In this document: piece after piece, positions 53,263 through 63,085 of the stretch | Layout: each line of letters starts with the position of its first letter | Position numbering within the stretch: the first letter of the stretch is position 1 | DNA from: an uncultured Prevotellaceae bacterium | Lineage (GTDB): Bacteria; Bacteroidota; Bacteroidia; Bacteroidales; Bacteroidaceae | DNA length: 64,000 bases | Reading direction: 5' to 3' | Assembly (NCBI GenBank): GCA_900319385.1 | Contig: ONOG01000006.1 | Span: 27,216 to 91,215 of the forward strand | Notes under the pieces: generated by a model | Database searches by the model: none | Told to the model about the DNA's origin: nothing | Seen by the model: only the letters and a program-made list of their open reading frames with translations | Position numbers and translations under genes: made by a program

Positions 53263-55104
53263 TCAAAGCGCCTGCATGTCGTTCAGACGTTTGTAGTAGC
53301 CGCCCTGTGCGATGAGCTCGTCGTGCGTGCCACGCTCGACAATCTGACCTTCGTGCAGCACATAGATTTCGTCGGCATTGCGGATGGTGGACAGGCGGTG
53401 GGCAATGGCGATGGTGGTGCGCGACTTCATGAGCCGCTCCAGAGCGTCCTGCACGAGGCGTTCCGACTCGGTGTCGAGCGCCGAGGTGGCCTCGTCGAGG
53501 ATGAGGATGGGCGGGTTCTTGAGGATGGCGCGTGCGATGCTGATGCGCTGACGCTGCCCGCCGGAGAGTCGTCCGCCGCGGTCGCCGACCATCGTGTCGT
53601 AGCCCTGCTCCATCTCCATGATGAAGTCGTGGGCATTGGCGATGCGGGCTGCCTGCTCCACCTGTTCCTGTGTGGCGTTCTCGACTCCGAAGGCGATGTT
53701 GTTGAAAACGGTGTCGTTGAAGAGGATAGCCTCCTGGTTGACGTTGCCGATGAGCGAACGGAGGGAGTGGATGCGGAGGGTGCGGATGTCCTGACCGTCG
53801 ATGAGGATCTGGCCGTCGGTGATGTCGTGGTAGCGGGGAATCAGATCGACGAGGGTCGATTTGCCCGAGCCCGACTGCCCGACGAGGGCAATGGTGCGGC
53901 CGCGCGGCACGGTGAGGTTGATGTCGTGGAGCACCTCGCGCTGACTGCCTGGGTAGCTGAAGCTGACGTGGGAGAGCGTGATTTCGTGCTCAAGGCCGGC
54001 GATGTCGCGGGCGTCGGGACGCTCCTTGATGTTGTTTTCGGCACGCAGAATCTTGTTGATGCGCTCCATCGACGCCATACCTTTCTGTATGCTGTAGCCT
54101 GCCTTCGAAAGGTCCTTCAGCGGTTGGAGCGACGTGTAGAGGATGACGAGGTAGTAGATGAATTTCGGAGCGTCGATGGGCGAATTGCCGGAGAAGATGA
54201 GGTAGCCGCCAAACCACAGGACGATGACGATCATACAGGTACCGAGAAATTCGCTGACGGGGTGTGCGGCGCTCTGACGGATGTTCACCTGCATCGAGGC
54301 CTTGCGGTACTCGTCGTTCACTGCCACAAAGCGCTTCTCCATTTTCCGCTCGGCGATGAAGGCCTTGATGATGCGCAGCCCGCCCAACGTCTCTTCAAAC
54401 TGGCTGAGTCCGTCGCTCCACTTCGACTGGGCGTAGAGTGAGTCGCGCTTCAACGACTTACCGATGCGTCCGATGCCGATGCCCATGATGGGCACGACGA
54501 CGAGTGTGAAGAGCGTGAGCTGCCAACTCAGGTAGATGAGTGTGGCGACATAGACGAGCAGGAAGATGGGGTTCTTGATGACCATGTCGAGCGAGGAGCC
54601 GACAGAATTATCGACTTCGTTGACGTCGGTCGATACACGGGCGAGGATGTCACCCTTGCGTTCTTCGCTGAAGAAGGACAGTGGCAGGGCGAGCACTTTG
54701 CGGTAGAGGTTGGCACGGATGTCGCGTACGATGCCGGTACGGATGGGCATGAGCGTGGCAGAACCCGCGAAGTAGGTGCCCGTCTTGAGCAGCGTCATGA
54801 CGGACAGGCCGATGCCGAGCAGGAGCATGGTGGTGGCAGGGCCGTGGTCGGCAATGAGCTGCTGGGAGTAGTAGTAGAGGTTGTTGAACATCACATCCTT
54901 GATCGAGTTGAAGTCGGCTTCGGACCAAGGGATGAATTCGTAGTGGCTTTGGTCCACCTGGAACAGGATGTTGAGGATGGGCACGAGCAGTACAAACGAG
55001 AACACGTTGAACAGCGCCGTGAGCACGTTGAAGAGGAACGTCAGCCCGACGTAGGTTTTGTAGGGCATGAAGTAGCCCTTCATGATGCGGAAAAAGTCTC
55101 TCAT
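53263..55104 (-). CDS. MsbA-like ABC exporter (permease-ATPase)
   Basis: The start MRDFFRIMKGYFMPYKTYVG (613 residues) overlaps the rnhA stop as ATGA. The longer frame runs into rnhA and is rejected. Six membrane helices in a type-I exporter domain occupy about 15-320. The ATPase has Walker A GQSGSGKST, signature LSGGQRQR, Walker B ILILDEATSALD and the switch AHRLS. Half-transporters of this kind dimerise and move lipids or lipopolysaccharide precursors, or drugs. It is the last gene of the argS-rnhA-exporter operon. Confidence 0.93.
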   Translation of the reverse strand: MRDFFRIMKGYFMPYKTYVGLTFLFNVLTALFNVFSFVLLVPILNILFQVDQSHYEFIPWSEADFNSIKDVMFNNLYYYSQQLIADHGPATTMLLLGIGLSVMTLLKTGTYFAGSATLMPIRTGIVRDIRANLYRKVLALPLSFFSEERKGDILARVSTDVNEVDNSVGSSLDMVIKNPIFLLVYVATLIYLSWQLTLFTLVVVPIMGIGIGRIGKSLKRDSLYAQSKWSDGLSQFEETLGGLRIIKAFIAERKMEKRFVAVNDEYRKASMQVNIRQSAAHPVSEFLGTCMIVIVLWFGGYLIFSGNSPIDAPKFIYYLVILYTSLQPLKDLSKAGYSIQKGMASMERINKILRAENNIKERPDARDIAGLEHEITLSHVSFSYPGSQREVLHDINLTVPRGRTIALVGQSGSGKSTLVDLIPRYHDITDGQILIDGQDIRTLRIHSLRSLIGNVNQEAILFNDTVFNNIAFGVENATQEQVEQAARIANAHDFIMEMEQGYDTMVGDRGGRLSGGQRQRISIARAILKNPPILILDEATSALDTESERLVQDALERLMKSRTTIAIAHRLSTIRNADEIYVLHEGQIVERGTHDELIAQGGYYKRLNDMQAL

Positions 55105-55505
55105 TTTCGGCCAAAGTCTGCGGGGATTTCTCCCCATTGGTTGGTGTCCCACTTGAGGATGGGATTGGGATAGTCGTTGGTTTGCAGCCAGCGTTCGGCG
55201 CGAGCGATGATGTCGAAGAGCGGAGCGTTCTCTGGCGTACGGGCGAGTGTGGTCTTGCACTTGCGCTTCTGCACCCAGATCTGTGCCGTGCGGCTGTCGC
55301 TATAGACGGGCATGGCGCTGCCACGCTGCTTCAGCAGTGCCAGGGCATGAACGATGGCGAGGAACTCACCGATGTTGTTCGTGCCCTGCATGGGTCCGAA
55401 GTGGAAGATCTGACGACCCGAAGGCAGGTGCACGCCGCGGTATTCCATCGGGCCAGGATTGCCCGAGCAAGCCGCATCGACGCAGAGGGCTTCGCTTGCT
55501 TCCAT
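55101..55505 (-). CDS. ribonuclease H family protein
   Basis: The start is the ATG that overlaps the argS stop by one base (TGATG), giving 134 residues. The RNase H acidic residues are visible in CVDAACSGNPGP, NNIGEFLAIVHAL and VYSDSRTAQIW, with a last aspartate in LKWDTNQWGEIPADF. It would cut RNA in RNA-DNA hybrids. Both ends overlap neighbouring genes, so it is translationally coupled. Confidence 0.9.
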   Translation of the reverse strand: MEASEALCVDAACSGNPGPMEYRGVHLPSGRQIFHFGPMQGTNNIGEFLAIVHALALLKQRGSAMPVYSDSRTAQIWVQKRKCKTTLARTPENAPLFDIIARAERWLQTNDYPNPILKWDTNQWGEIPADFGRK

Positions 55506-57328
55506 CACATCCGCTCCGGCATTTCAATTCCTAAGAGGCCCATGCCCAGACGGAGCACTTTCGACACGGCTTCGGACAGCACCAGACGCAGCTGCCGCTT
55601 CTGCTCGTCGGACTCGCCGAGGATGCTGTAGTCGTGGTAGAACTGGTTGTACTGCTTGGTCAGTTCGTAGCAGTAGTTGGCGATGCCGCTGGGACTGTAG
55701 TCCTGTCCTGCCTGACGCACGGCGGCACGGAAGGCGTTGAGCTTCTGAATGAGTTCCACCTCCTTTTCGCTCATCTCGACCATCGCACCGTCGGCGGTAG
55801 CCTTGACGGCCAGCCCAGACTCCTCTGCCTTGCGCAGGATCGAGGCAATACGGGCATAGGTATATTGGATGAAGGGGCCGGTGTTGCCGTTGAAGTCGAT
55901 GCTCTCTTCGGGATTGAAGAGCATGTTCTTGCGGGCATCGACCTTGAGAATGAAGTATTTGAGCGCACCGAGACCGACCTTACGGGCCACGTCGCGGGCT
56001 TCTGCCTCCGTCAGCTGTATCTTCTTCGTGTATTCCTTCGACACATTGTAGGCATCTTCTATCATCGTTGCCATGAGGTCGTCGGCATCCACCACGGTTC
56101 CTTCGCGCGACTTCATCTTGCCGTTGGGCAGCTCGACCATGCCGTAGCTGAAGTGCACAAGGCTCTTGCCCCAGGCAAAGCCCAGCTTGTCGAGCAGGAT
56201 GGAGAGCACCTGGAAGTGGTAGTTCTGTTCGTTGCCCACCACATAGATCATCTTGTCGATGGGGTAATCCTCGTAGCGCAACTTAGCTGTGCCGATGTCC
56301 TGTGTCATATAGACCGACGTGCCGTCGCTGCGCAGCAGGAGCTTCTCGTCGAGGCCCTCGCCCGTGAGGTCAGCCCACACACTGCCGTCGTCGCGGCGGT
56401 AGAAGAGTCCTTTCTGCAAACCTTCGAGCACTTTTTCCTTGCCCTCGAGATAGGTGTCGGACTCGTAGTAAATCTTGTCGAACGACACACCCATCATCTT
56501 GTAGGTCTCGTCGAATCCGGCATAGACCCACTCGTTCATCATCTTCCACAGTCGGCGCACTTCGGCGTCGTTGTGCTCCCAGCGCACGAGCATTTCGTGG
56601 GCTTCCTTGATGAGCGGAGCCTCCTGCTTGGCCTTTTCCTGCGCCTCGTCGGCGGGCATACCTTCTTTGACATATTGCTCAGCCAGCGCCTTGCACTCTT
56701 CGCGGTAGTGTTTGTCGAACAGCACATAGAAGTCGCCGATGAGGTGGTCGCCCTTCTTGCCGCTCGACTCAGGCGTCACGCCGTCGCCCCACTTGAGCCA
56801 GGCCAGCATCGACTTGCAGATGTGGATGCCGCGGTCGTTGACAATGTTGGTCTTGACCACGCGGTTGCCGTTGGCCTCGAGGATACGCGCCAGAGCCGAA
56901 CCCAGCAGGTTGTTGCGCACGTGGCCGAGGTGGAGCGGCTTGTTGGTGTTGGGCGACGAATATTCAATCATCACCAGCGGACTCTTCGCCGTGGCTTCGG
57001 TGAATCCGAAACGGTCGTCGGCAGCAATCTCACCCAGCAGCTGGATCCACGCCGACGGAGCGACAACCAGGTTGAGGAAGCCCTTCACCACGTTGAAGTC
57101 GGCCACCACGTCGGCAGCCGTCTCCTTCAGGAATGCACCCAACTCCTGGGCGCAAGCATCGGGCGACTTGCGGGCTATCTTCACATAAGGGAAGACCACG
57201 ACTGTGAGGTGGCCCTCAAACTCGCTGCGTGTCTTCTGCAGCTGCACGGTGTCAGCGGTCACATCGGCGCCATACAGGGCTTTGACACCCTCGACGACAG
57301 CCTGTGTGATTCTTTGTTCTATAGACAT
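55505..57328 (-). CDS. argS: arginyl-tRNA synthetase
   Basis: The start giving MSIEQRITQAVVEGVKALYG (607 residues) follows a consensus promoter that rules out the longer frame. It has the ArgRS N-terminal domain, the HIGH-type YSSPNTNKPLHLGHVRNN near residues 118-135, NGKMKSREG in place of KMSKS near 400 and the DALR anticodon-binding domain with FIQYTYARIASILRKAEE. It charges tRNA-Arg and heads the argS-rnhA-exporter operon. Confidence 0.96.
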   Translation of the reverse strand: MSIEQRITQAVVEGVKALYGADVTADTVQLQKTRSEFEGHLTVVVFPYVKIARKSPDACAQELGAFLKETAADVVADFNVVKGFLNLVVAPSAWIQLLGEIAADDRFGFTEATAKSPLVMIEYSSPNTNKPLHLGHVRNNLLGSALARILEANGNRVVKTNIVNDRGIHICKSMLAWLKWGDGVTPESSGKKGDHLIGDFYVLFDKHYREECKALAEQYVKEGMPADEAQEKAKQEAPLIKEAHEMLVRWEHNDAEVRRLWKMMNEWVYAGFDETYKMMGVSFDKIYYESDTYLEGKEKVLEGLQKGLFYRRDDGSVWADLTGEGLDEKLLLRSDGTSVYMTQDIGTAKLRYEDYPIDKMIYVVGNEQNYHFQVLSILLDKLGFAWGKSLVHFSYGMVELPNGKMKSREGTVVDADDLMATMIEDAYNVSKEYTKKIQLTEAEARDVARKVGLGALKYFILKVDARKNMLFNPEESIDFNGNTGPFIQYTYARIASILRKAEESGLAVKATADGAMVEMSEKEVELIQKLNAFRAAVRQAGQDYSPSGIANYCYELTKQYNQFYHDYSILGESDEQKRQLRLVLSEAVSKVLRLGMGLLGIEMPERM

Positions 57329-57358
57329 AGGTTCAATCTTTTTACTCGTTTTCGTCTG

Positions 57359-57389
57359 CAAAGTTACGATTAAGTGAGCGGAATACAAA
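57359..57389 (-). promoter_or_regulatory. consensus promoter of argS
   Basis: On the minus strand TTTG (57386-57389), 19 bp, then TAACTTTG (57359-57366) is a perfect match. A second copy of TAACTTTG on the same strand lies at 57448-57455. Confidence 0.85.
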
Positions 57390-57464
57390 GCGAAAGACAA
57401 AGTTTTTCGGATTTGCATTCCCGAACGACAGTAAGTTCGGCGAAGCCAAAGTTACGATAAAAAA

Positions 57465-57492
57465 GTGAAAAATGAAAAATGAAAAGTGAAAA
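57465..57492. repeat. GTGAAAA heptamer quartet
   Basis: The units GTGAAAA, ATGAAAA, ATGAAAA and GTGAAAA lie beyond the terminator of the small-peptide gene. Confidence 0.9.
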
Positions 57493-57499
57493 ACAGGCA

Positions 57500-57542
57500 A
57501 CACCGCAGCTCACACGTGGTGAACTGCGGTGTCTGCATGACG
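57500..57542 (-). terminator. terminator after the small-peptide gene
   Basis: ACACCGCAG pairs with CTGCGGTGT, with a self-complementary CACGTG loop region, and is followed on the minus strand by TTTTT. Confidence 0.75.
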
Positions 57543-57556
57543 TTCGTTGCGAACGC

Positions 57557-57751
57557 TTACCAAAGACTTCCATAGTCCTCGAAGCCGCCACGGGTCTTCG
57601 AGTCGGGCGAGCCCTCGCCGCCTTCGTCGTCATTGCCTGTGCCGATGGTACCCGTTCCTGTATCGCCGGTAAGCGACTGAGCCAGCGGCGTCACGACTTC
57701 CACCATGTCCATGTCCGACACTGCCGGACAGATATATGCTTTTTTCTTCAT
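57557..57751 (-). CDS. 64-residue peptide of unknown function
   Basis: The start giving MKKKAYICPAVSDMDMVEVV follows the large secreted-protein gene after 19 bp and ends at its own terminator. The sequence has a basic start with Y.CPAV, a hydrophobic stretch (VVTPLAQSL), a Gly/Thr/Asp-rich centre (GDTGTGTIGTGNDDEGG) and an aromatic end (GFEDYGSLW). Small genes of this design recur in Bacteroidales but have no assigned role. A peptide-signal or modified-peptide precursor is possible; no maturase gene is adjacent. Confidence 0.7.
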   Translation of the reverse strand: MKKKAYICPAVSDMDMVEVVTPLAQSLTGDTGTGTIGTGNDDEGGEGSPDSKTRGGFEDYGSLW

Positions 57752-57770
57752 AACGTTCTGTCGGTGAGTA

Positions 57771-60700
57771 TTACTTAAACAACACTTTCTTTCCATTCAC
57801 GATGTAGATGCCCTTGGCAGGATGTGCCACACGGCGGCCCTGAAGGTCGTACACAGGCTGCTGCGAGTCCCCTTCGCCGGAGAGGTCGGGGAGCTTGCCG
57901 ATGGCCGTGACGACTCCGTTCTCGTCGAAATGGGCAGACACAGCCTTCACCTCGCTGCCGAAATCGACGGTGAAGTAGGCGCGGAAACCCTTCATGGGCG
58001 TCTGAGTGGAACCCGTGTAGGTGGTGTGGCGGAAAGTATTGCTCTGGATGTAATAGATGTCGTCGGGCAGAAACATCTTGGCGTAGTTGCCGACCATCGT
58101 TGCCGAAGCGGTCGGTCCTTCCACGCTGACCGTCTGCAGGCTGTTGGCAGGATGAACAACGACGGGGGCGTCGGTGAAGTTGAGCGACGTCTTCTCGGCA
58201 TCGACCTGCACGATGTAGGGCACACCGGCATGAATCTCGCTGGCATCGGTAAAGTTGAGCGTCACGCTCTGCCCTTCTTCGCTCATGCTCGTCAGTTCCT
58301 TCACGCTTGTAATGCCGAGGCTGCTGAGTTTGCTGGCCGTGATGTCGAAGGGCACGGTGAAGCTGTTCCATGTGCCGCCCGCCTTCAGCGTACGGTTCAT
58401 CGTGACACGATAGGCCTTCTGTGCCGCCACGTTGTAGGCCGTGGCATTCTCGTCGAGAGTGAGGAGCGGGAAGTCGGAAACCGAGCCAATCGCTACATTG
58501 AAGTGGAAATAAACAGTCTTGTACGTCGTTCCGTCGTAGTAACGCAGGGCTTGAACAGGTGTGTAGAAGTCGCCGGCAGCCACATCTTCGGGGAAGTGAC
58601 CAATCTCGAAGGAGTTGGCAACGATGCCTTCCCCAGAATCAGCATAATTGTAGTAGTGAACCCACACTCGACTTCCGTCACCCCAATTAACAGCATTGCC
58701 GTTGGCATCAAACCAGTGGCCAGGATTATACTGAGTCGTTCCTGTATTAGCAAGTGAGCCGTCAGGACGCACCCAGAAGAACATCAATGTGTTTGGCTCC
58801 TGTGCATCAACATCCTCTATGGCTGCGTCTGTAATCGTTGTGCCGAGGAAACTGTTCATTGCACTCACCTGAGCACTTGTCAAGTTGATTGTCGTAGAAC
58901 CATATTCGCCAGCAGTGAGTGGCAACATCACGTCAAGCGTGATGTCCATGCGCTCGTCGTCGGCAGGAATGACAATGGCAGGAGGCGCAACAAAGTTGAG
59001 CGTGAAGGTGAGATAGAGCGTCTTGTAAGAAGTGCCGTTAAGCAGGCGCAATGCAGCCTTGACAGTCTTCATGTCGCCTGCCTGATGAATATCGTCCCAC
59101 TGGCCAAAGTTGAACACCAAGCCTGTGCCGTCGTAGATTCCATTGACATCTAACTCCATGTAGGCATCACTGATGATATTGTCTTCAGCGTCAGTTGCTG
59201 CCCAATTACAAACGTTATTGCTCAGATTGTACCAATAGCCTTGGTTGGCCGTGTAGTTGAAGCCGTCGCTGTAGAGCGAGCCATCAGCTTCGACACCGTA
59301 CATCATTACGGTGCCGTCGGCATGTGCTGTCGGTTGACCTTCAAATACATACGCGTACATATCGGTAAACTCACTCCATGAACTGATACCGAGTTGACTC
59401 AGCATGGTGCTCACCTGTGTGCTACTCGGAGCCCAGGTGATGCTGCCGGTATATTTGCTCTTACCCGCATAGATGTCCACCGAGCCCGTCAGTTCACCGA
59501 CGTTGGTGTCGCTGCTGGATGTGATGGTTGTCTTCTTGTAGAGGTAGATGCTGTTTTCGTTGGTGCTAACGCTGAAAGTATTGTTAGCATATCTGAGGTA
59601 ATAAGTACGGGTACCACCAGTCGCAGACAGTCGGTTGTCGTTTCCTCCTGCCCATGTCCAGTTGGTTGATGCCGTGTTGATTCTCAGGGTGCGATTATTA
59701 CCACTGGTGGTAATGCCAACGTAATAGTTCCCATTCTTGAACTTATAACCCGATGCTACCGTCCAGACAGAGGTGGCATCCACATCTTCCTCGTTGATAT
59801 AGACAACGTCGGAGAGGTCATCGGCGGTATTCACCGTCACAGCATCGCGTGCTATCGTCGTGGTGGTATGGCCGAGGGCATAGCGCGAACCAGCCACATT
59901 GCTGTTGACGATGAGGTATTCTCCGCCCGCTTCGAGGGTGTTGGTCAACTGATAAATAGTGGTGGTTGAGGGGGTGGCCGTGTACGTCACTGTGATGGTC
60001 GAGCCGCTGATGCTGACGCTGTACTCGTAGCCAGCGACATCGTTGACGGTGAAGTAGTCGGAGAAGAGGGGTGAATAGTCATCTTCACCGGCGTGTGCGG
60101 TGACGAGGCCTGCCGAAGGAAGGCTGGCGGTGGTGTTGCTCTGCTTCTCTGCTCCGCTGCCTGCAACGACGCTGAAGCCTGCACCCTGTGCCGTGGTGCG
60201 GCCGACGAAGTTGAAGGTGTAAACGGTGGGGGTGGGTGTGACGTTGAAAGTGAAGTAAACAGCCTTCTTCGCAGTGCCGTTGTTATAGACAATGGCCTGA
60301 CGGACGGTATAGGTCTGGCCAATGGTCAGAGCCCAGGGGAACTGCCCAACGTTGAAGGTGGCGGTTTCGCGGCTATACTCCGAGAATATGCTTTCGTCGC
60401 CGGCACCGTAGGCGATGACTTGGCCGGTGCTGTTGAACCAGTGGCCAGGCTCAGCAGCGGTGGTGCCGCTCTGCTCCAGCGTTTCGCCGTCGGGGTTGAC
60501 GGCATAGAACATAAACTTGCCTGCCGACGGTCCATTGTTGCTCCACACCTCCCAGTTGTCGGTATTTTCGAAGTTGGCTGTCGTTGTGCCCAGGTAGGAG
60601 GCGATGGTGCTGAGTTGGGCCGAGGTGAGTGCGACGGGCACGCTTAGGTACGCGTCCTCATGGCGTGGCAGATTGACGTCGATGCTGATGTCTGTGTGCT

Positions 60701-62432
60701 CTATGCCCTGCGCCTCCCCACCGCCGCTTTCCAGGTCGGGCAGCGTGGCGCTGGTGTAGGTCGTGCCCTGCGTGGCTGTGCCGCTGAAGGTCTGCGAGGG
60801 ATTGCTGAGTCCGTAGATGTTGGTGTTGTAGAAGCGGACGCGGTAGGGCCACTGGTCGAACGACTGCTGGGTGCTGACGAATTGGGCGTTGGTCGATATG
60901 TTGTAGGGATCGACGCTGCCCATGCGCAGGTACTGGCTGAGGGCTGGCGAGACGACGAGATAGAGTTGGTCGGCATCGCTGGGCACGTCGAACTGTACGC
61001 TGACGCTGGCTTCGCTGGTACCAGTGCAATACACCTGGTCGGTGTAGTTGTAGTAGCGCTTGCGTGTCGAGGAGTTGTAAGCCACGTAGCCCAGTCGGAA
61101 ACCGCGCCACTGGCGGTAGGTGTTGTAGTTGGAGTTGCACTCGCTGGTGGCGCCGGTGTTGTAGGTGGTCTGCGACGTGTTGCGTGCCCACTGGTTGCCC
61201 ACCCAGTATTCCTTCTGGTCGCCCGAGGCAAGGTTAGCACCAGGGGCAAGGGCGGTGAAGGTGGTGGTGACGGTGCGGTTGGTGCTGCTCGTCGGCACGT
61301 TCAGCTGGATGATGTTGTAGCCCGTCGATTGCGGAGCACTGGAGTAGGCCACCTGGTGGGTTGCCTGCGTCGAGTTGGTCGTCACGTACTGGTAGTACGA
61401 CTGCGTCTGCCAGCAGTTGTCGCTGTAGGTGGCAGGCGTGGTCGTGGCGGTGTTCTTGCAAGCCTTCGTGCCTGGGGTGTGGTACATGTAGTTTTGCTCG
61501 GTCTTGCCTTCGGCTGTGAGATAGGCCTGCCAGCGGTCGAGGTCCCAGGTCACGGCGCGCATGGCTCCGAAGAAGAACTGGCGATAGACGTCTTCGGCCG
61601 TGGCACCGGTGTTGTACATATACTTCTCGATGGGGTCGGCATAGCGGGTGTTGGTGTTCACGGTCCAGATGTCGCCGATGGTGGTCTGGCCGCACTTCTC
61701 GGTGAAGTAATCGTTCATGATGAACGACTGGTAGCAGTGCCACTGGTGAATCCATCCCAGATTGCGGGTCTTGAAGTAGAACTGCGACTCGTAGCTGTCG
61801 GCCTGCGGGAAGTAGAGGTGGGGATGCAGCTGTGCCGACTGCCAGTTGCCGCAGCACTCGTAGTAACTGACAAAGTTGTAGTAGTCGCCATACTGGAAAC
61901 CGGCATTGCCGCCGTTCTTGAAGTAGCCGAGGAACTGGAACGTATGTGCGATTTCGTGGCAGAACGTCCAGTAGGGATCGCTGACGGAGGTGTTGACGTT
62001 GGTCGGTGCCAGACGCACGTAGGGATAGTTACCCTGGTTCGACATGTCGGACACGCCGCTGTTCTGGAACAGCAGAATGATGATTTTATGGTTCCAAGTG
62101 CTGGGGAAGATGAAGCCCAACTCCAGATACTTCGTGTAGCACTCCTCAGCCTTGGCGAGCATCTGGGTGACGTTGGCCGTGGCGTCGTTGTAGGTCAGTG
62201 TGATGTTGGAACCGGTCTTCGAGCCAAAGCCACTCGACCAGAAGACGACGAAGTGGTCGCTCTGGGCATTGTAGCCACTGGATGTACGGAAGGTGAAGTT
62301 CGAGTTGTCGTCCGACATGGTGAATTGGTTGTTCCTCACCGTCCACGGCACGTCAGTATATTGTGCCCATGCGCTCTGCATGGAGCAAAGTCCCAGCATG
62401 AGCGCGAGAAAGAAAGTCGAAAATGTTTTCAT
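57771..62432 (-). CDS. giant secreted HExxH protein with repeated DUF4859-like domains
   Basis: The start MKTFSTFFLALMLGLCSMQS (1553 residues) begins a signal peptide ending AWAQ. The N-terminal 450 residues form a DUF6055-like domain with the zinc motif HEIAHTFQ near residue 157 and conserved stretches such as NHKIIILLFQNSGVSDMS. Three or four DUF4859-like modules follow (each with a LTSAQVS..L.. segment, NPGHWFDANGNAV or equivalent, and a closing YKTVYFHFNV), around 645-820, 1020-1170 and 1175-1330. The C-terminus is the sorting tail VYDLQGRRV...AKGIYIVNGKKVLFK. It is probably an outer-surface protease or glycoprotein-binding protein. Confidence 0.83.
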   Translation of the reverse strand: MKTFSTFFLALMLGLCSMQSAWAQYTDVPWTVRNNQFTMSDDNSNFTFRTSSGYNAQSDHFVVFWSSGFGSKTGSNITLTYNDATANVTQMLAKAEECYTKYLELGFIFPSTWNHKIIILLFQNSGVSDMSNQGNYPYVRLAPTNVNTSVSDPYWTFCHEIAHTFQFLGYFKNGGNAGFQYGDYYNFVSYYECCGNWQSAQLHPHLYFPQADSYESQFYFKTRNLGWIHQWHCYQSFIMNDYFTEKCGQTTIGDIWTVNTNTRYADPIEKYMYNTGATAEDVYRQFFFGAMRAVTWDLDRWQAYLTAEGKTEQNYMYHTPGTKACKNTATTTPATYSDNCWQTQSYYQYVTTNSTQATHQVAYSSAPQSTGYNIIQLNVPTSSTNRTVTTTFTALAPGANLASGDQKEYWVGNQWARNTSQTTYNTGATSECNSNYNTYRQWRGFRLGYVAYNSSTRKRYYNYTDQVYCTGTSEASVSVQFDVPSDADQLYLVVSPALSQYLRMGSVDPYNISTNAQFVSTQQSFDQWPYRVRFYNTNIYGLSNPSQTFSGTATQGTTYTSATLPDLESGGGEAQGIEHTDISIDVNLPRHEDAYLSVPVALTSAQLSTIASYLGTTTANFENTDNWEVWSNNGPSAGKFMFYAVNPDGETLEQSGTTAAEPGHWFNSTGQVIAYGAGDESIFSEYSRETATFNVGQFPWALTIGQTYTVRQAIVYNNGTAKKAVYFTFNVTPTPTVYTFNFVGRTTAQGAGFSVVAGSGAEKQSNTTASLPSAGLVTAHAGEDDYSPLFSDYFTVNDVAGYEYSVSISGSTITVTYTATPSTTTIYQLTNTLEAGGEYLIVNSNVAGSRYALGHTTTTIARDAVTVNTADDLSDVVYINEEDVDATSVWTVASGYKFKNGNYYVGITTSGNNRTLRINTASTNWTWAGGNDNRLSATGGTRTYYLRYANNTFSVSTNENSIYLYKKTTITSSSDTNVGELTGSVDIYAGKSKYTGSITWAPSSTQVSTMLSQLGISSWSEFTDMYAYVFEGQPTAHADGTVMMYGVEADGSLYSDGFNYTANQGYWYNLSNNVCNWAATDAEDNIISDAYMELDVNGIYDGTGLVFNFGQWDDIHQAGDMKTVKAALRLLNGTSYKTLYLTFTLNFVAPPAIVIPADDERMDITLDVMLPLTAGEYGSTTINLTSAQVSAMNSFLGTTITDAAIEDVDAQEPNTLMFFWVRPDGSLANTGTTQYNPGHWFDANGNAVNWGDGSRVWVHYYNYADSGEGIVANSFEIGHFPEDVAAGDFYTPVQALRYYDGTTYKTVYFHFNVAIGSVSDFPLLTLDENATAYNVAAQKAYRVTMNRTLKAGGTWNSFTVPFDITASKLSSLGITSVKELTSMSEEGQSVTLNFTDASEIHAGVPYIVQVDAEKTSLNFTDAPVVVHPANSLQTVSVEGPTASATMVGNYAKMFLPDDIYYIQSNTFRHTTYTGSTQTPMKGFRAYFTVDFGSEVKAVSAHFDENGVVTAIGKLPDLSGEGDSQQPVYDLQGRRVAHPAKGIYIVNGKKVLFK

Positions 62433-63085
62433 TGTCCTGTTGATCGATGTTAGTTGTTTGATATAGGGGTGGCTGTCAGGGCGGAGCACATGCCCGACAG
62501 CGGTGGGGTATATACCACTATCCTACAGCCCTGAGCCAATGTGCCTGGGTACATGACTCTGCTATAAGGAAACAAAAAAATGGTAAAAGGAAAAGATGGA
62601 CATGTGCGGCCCACCCCCACCTTGTCACGGATAGCAGACAAGGTGGCGACGGAGTTCAGAGGTGCCTTCCTGCTTCACGCTCGCCACATAAATCAGGAAA
62701 TAGAGCGAGCTGAGCATCGACCGGTCATGTCGCATGTCGGGATAGAAAAATTGTTAGTGTTAGTAATTCCTTGGCATTCGGAACATCAGGCGACTGCCGT
62801 CCAAAACTTTCAGTTCGCCCACATTCGTCGTGCATTTATTTCAATCTGGTCGCAAATATAATACATTTGTTATAAACTAAAACTATCCACACATAAAAAA
62901 TTTACGCTCTTACGCGTTTTTTTTCAGAGATTTCGGAATAAGAACGAGAAATCATCGAATTGTCACTCCGTTGAGCAAAGACGGAAACGAGGCTGAGGGG
63001 AATTGAATACGTTTGACTTCCTGAAGTAGTTTCTATACCATGAATAGCATGAATAACAGTAATTATAGTCTGCGAAGCGGTGAGG

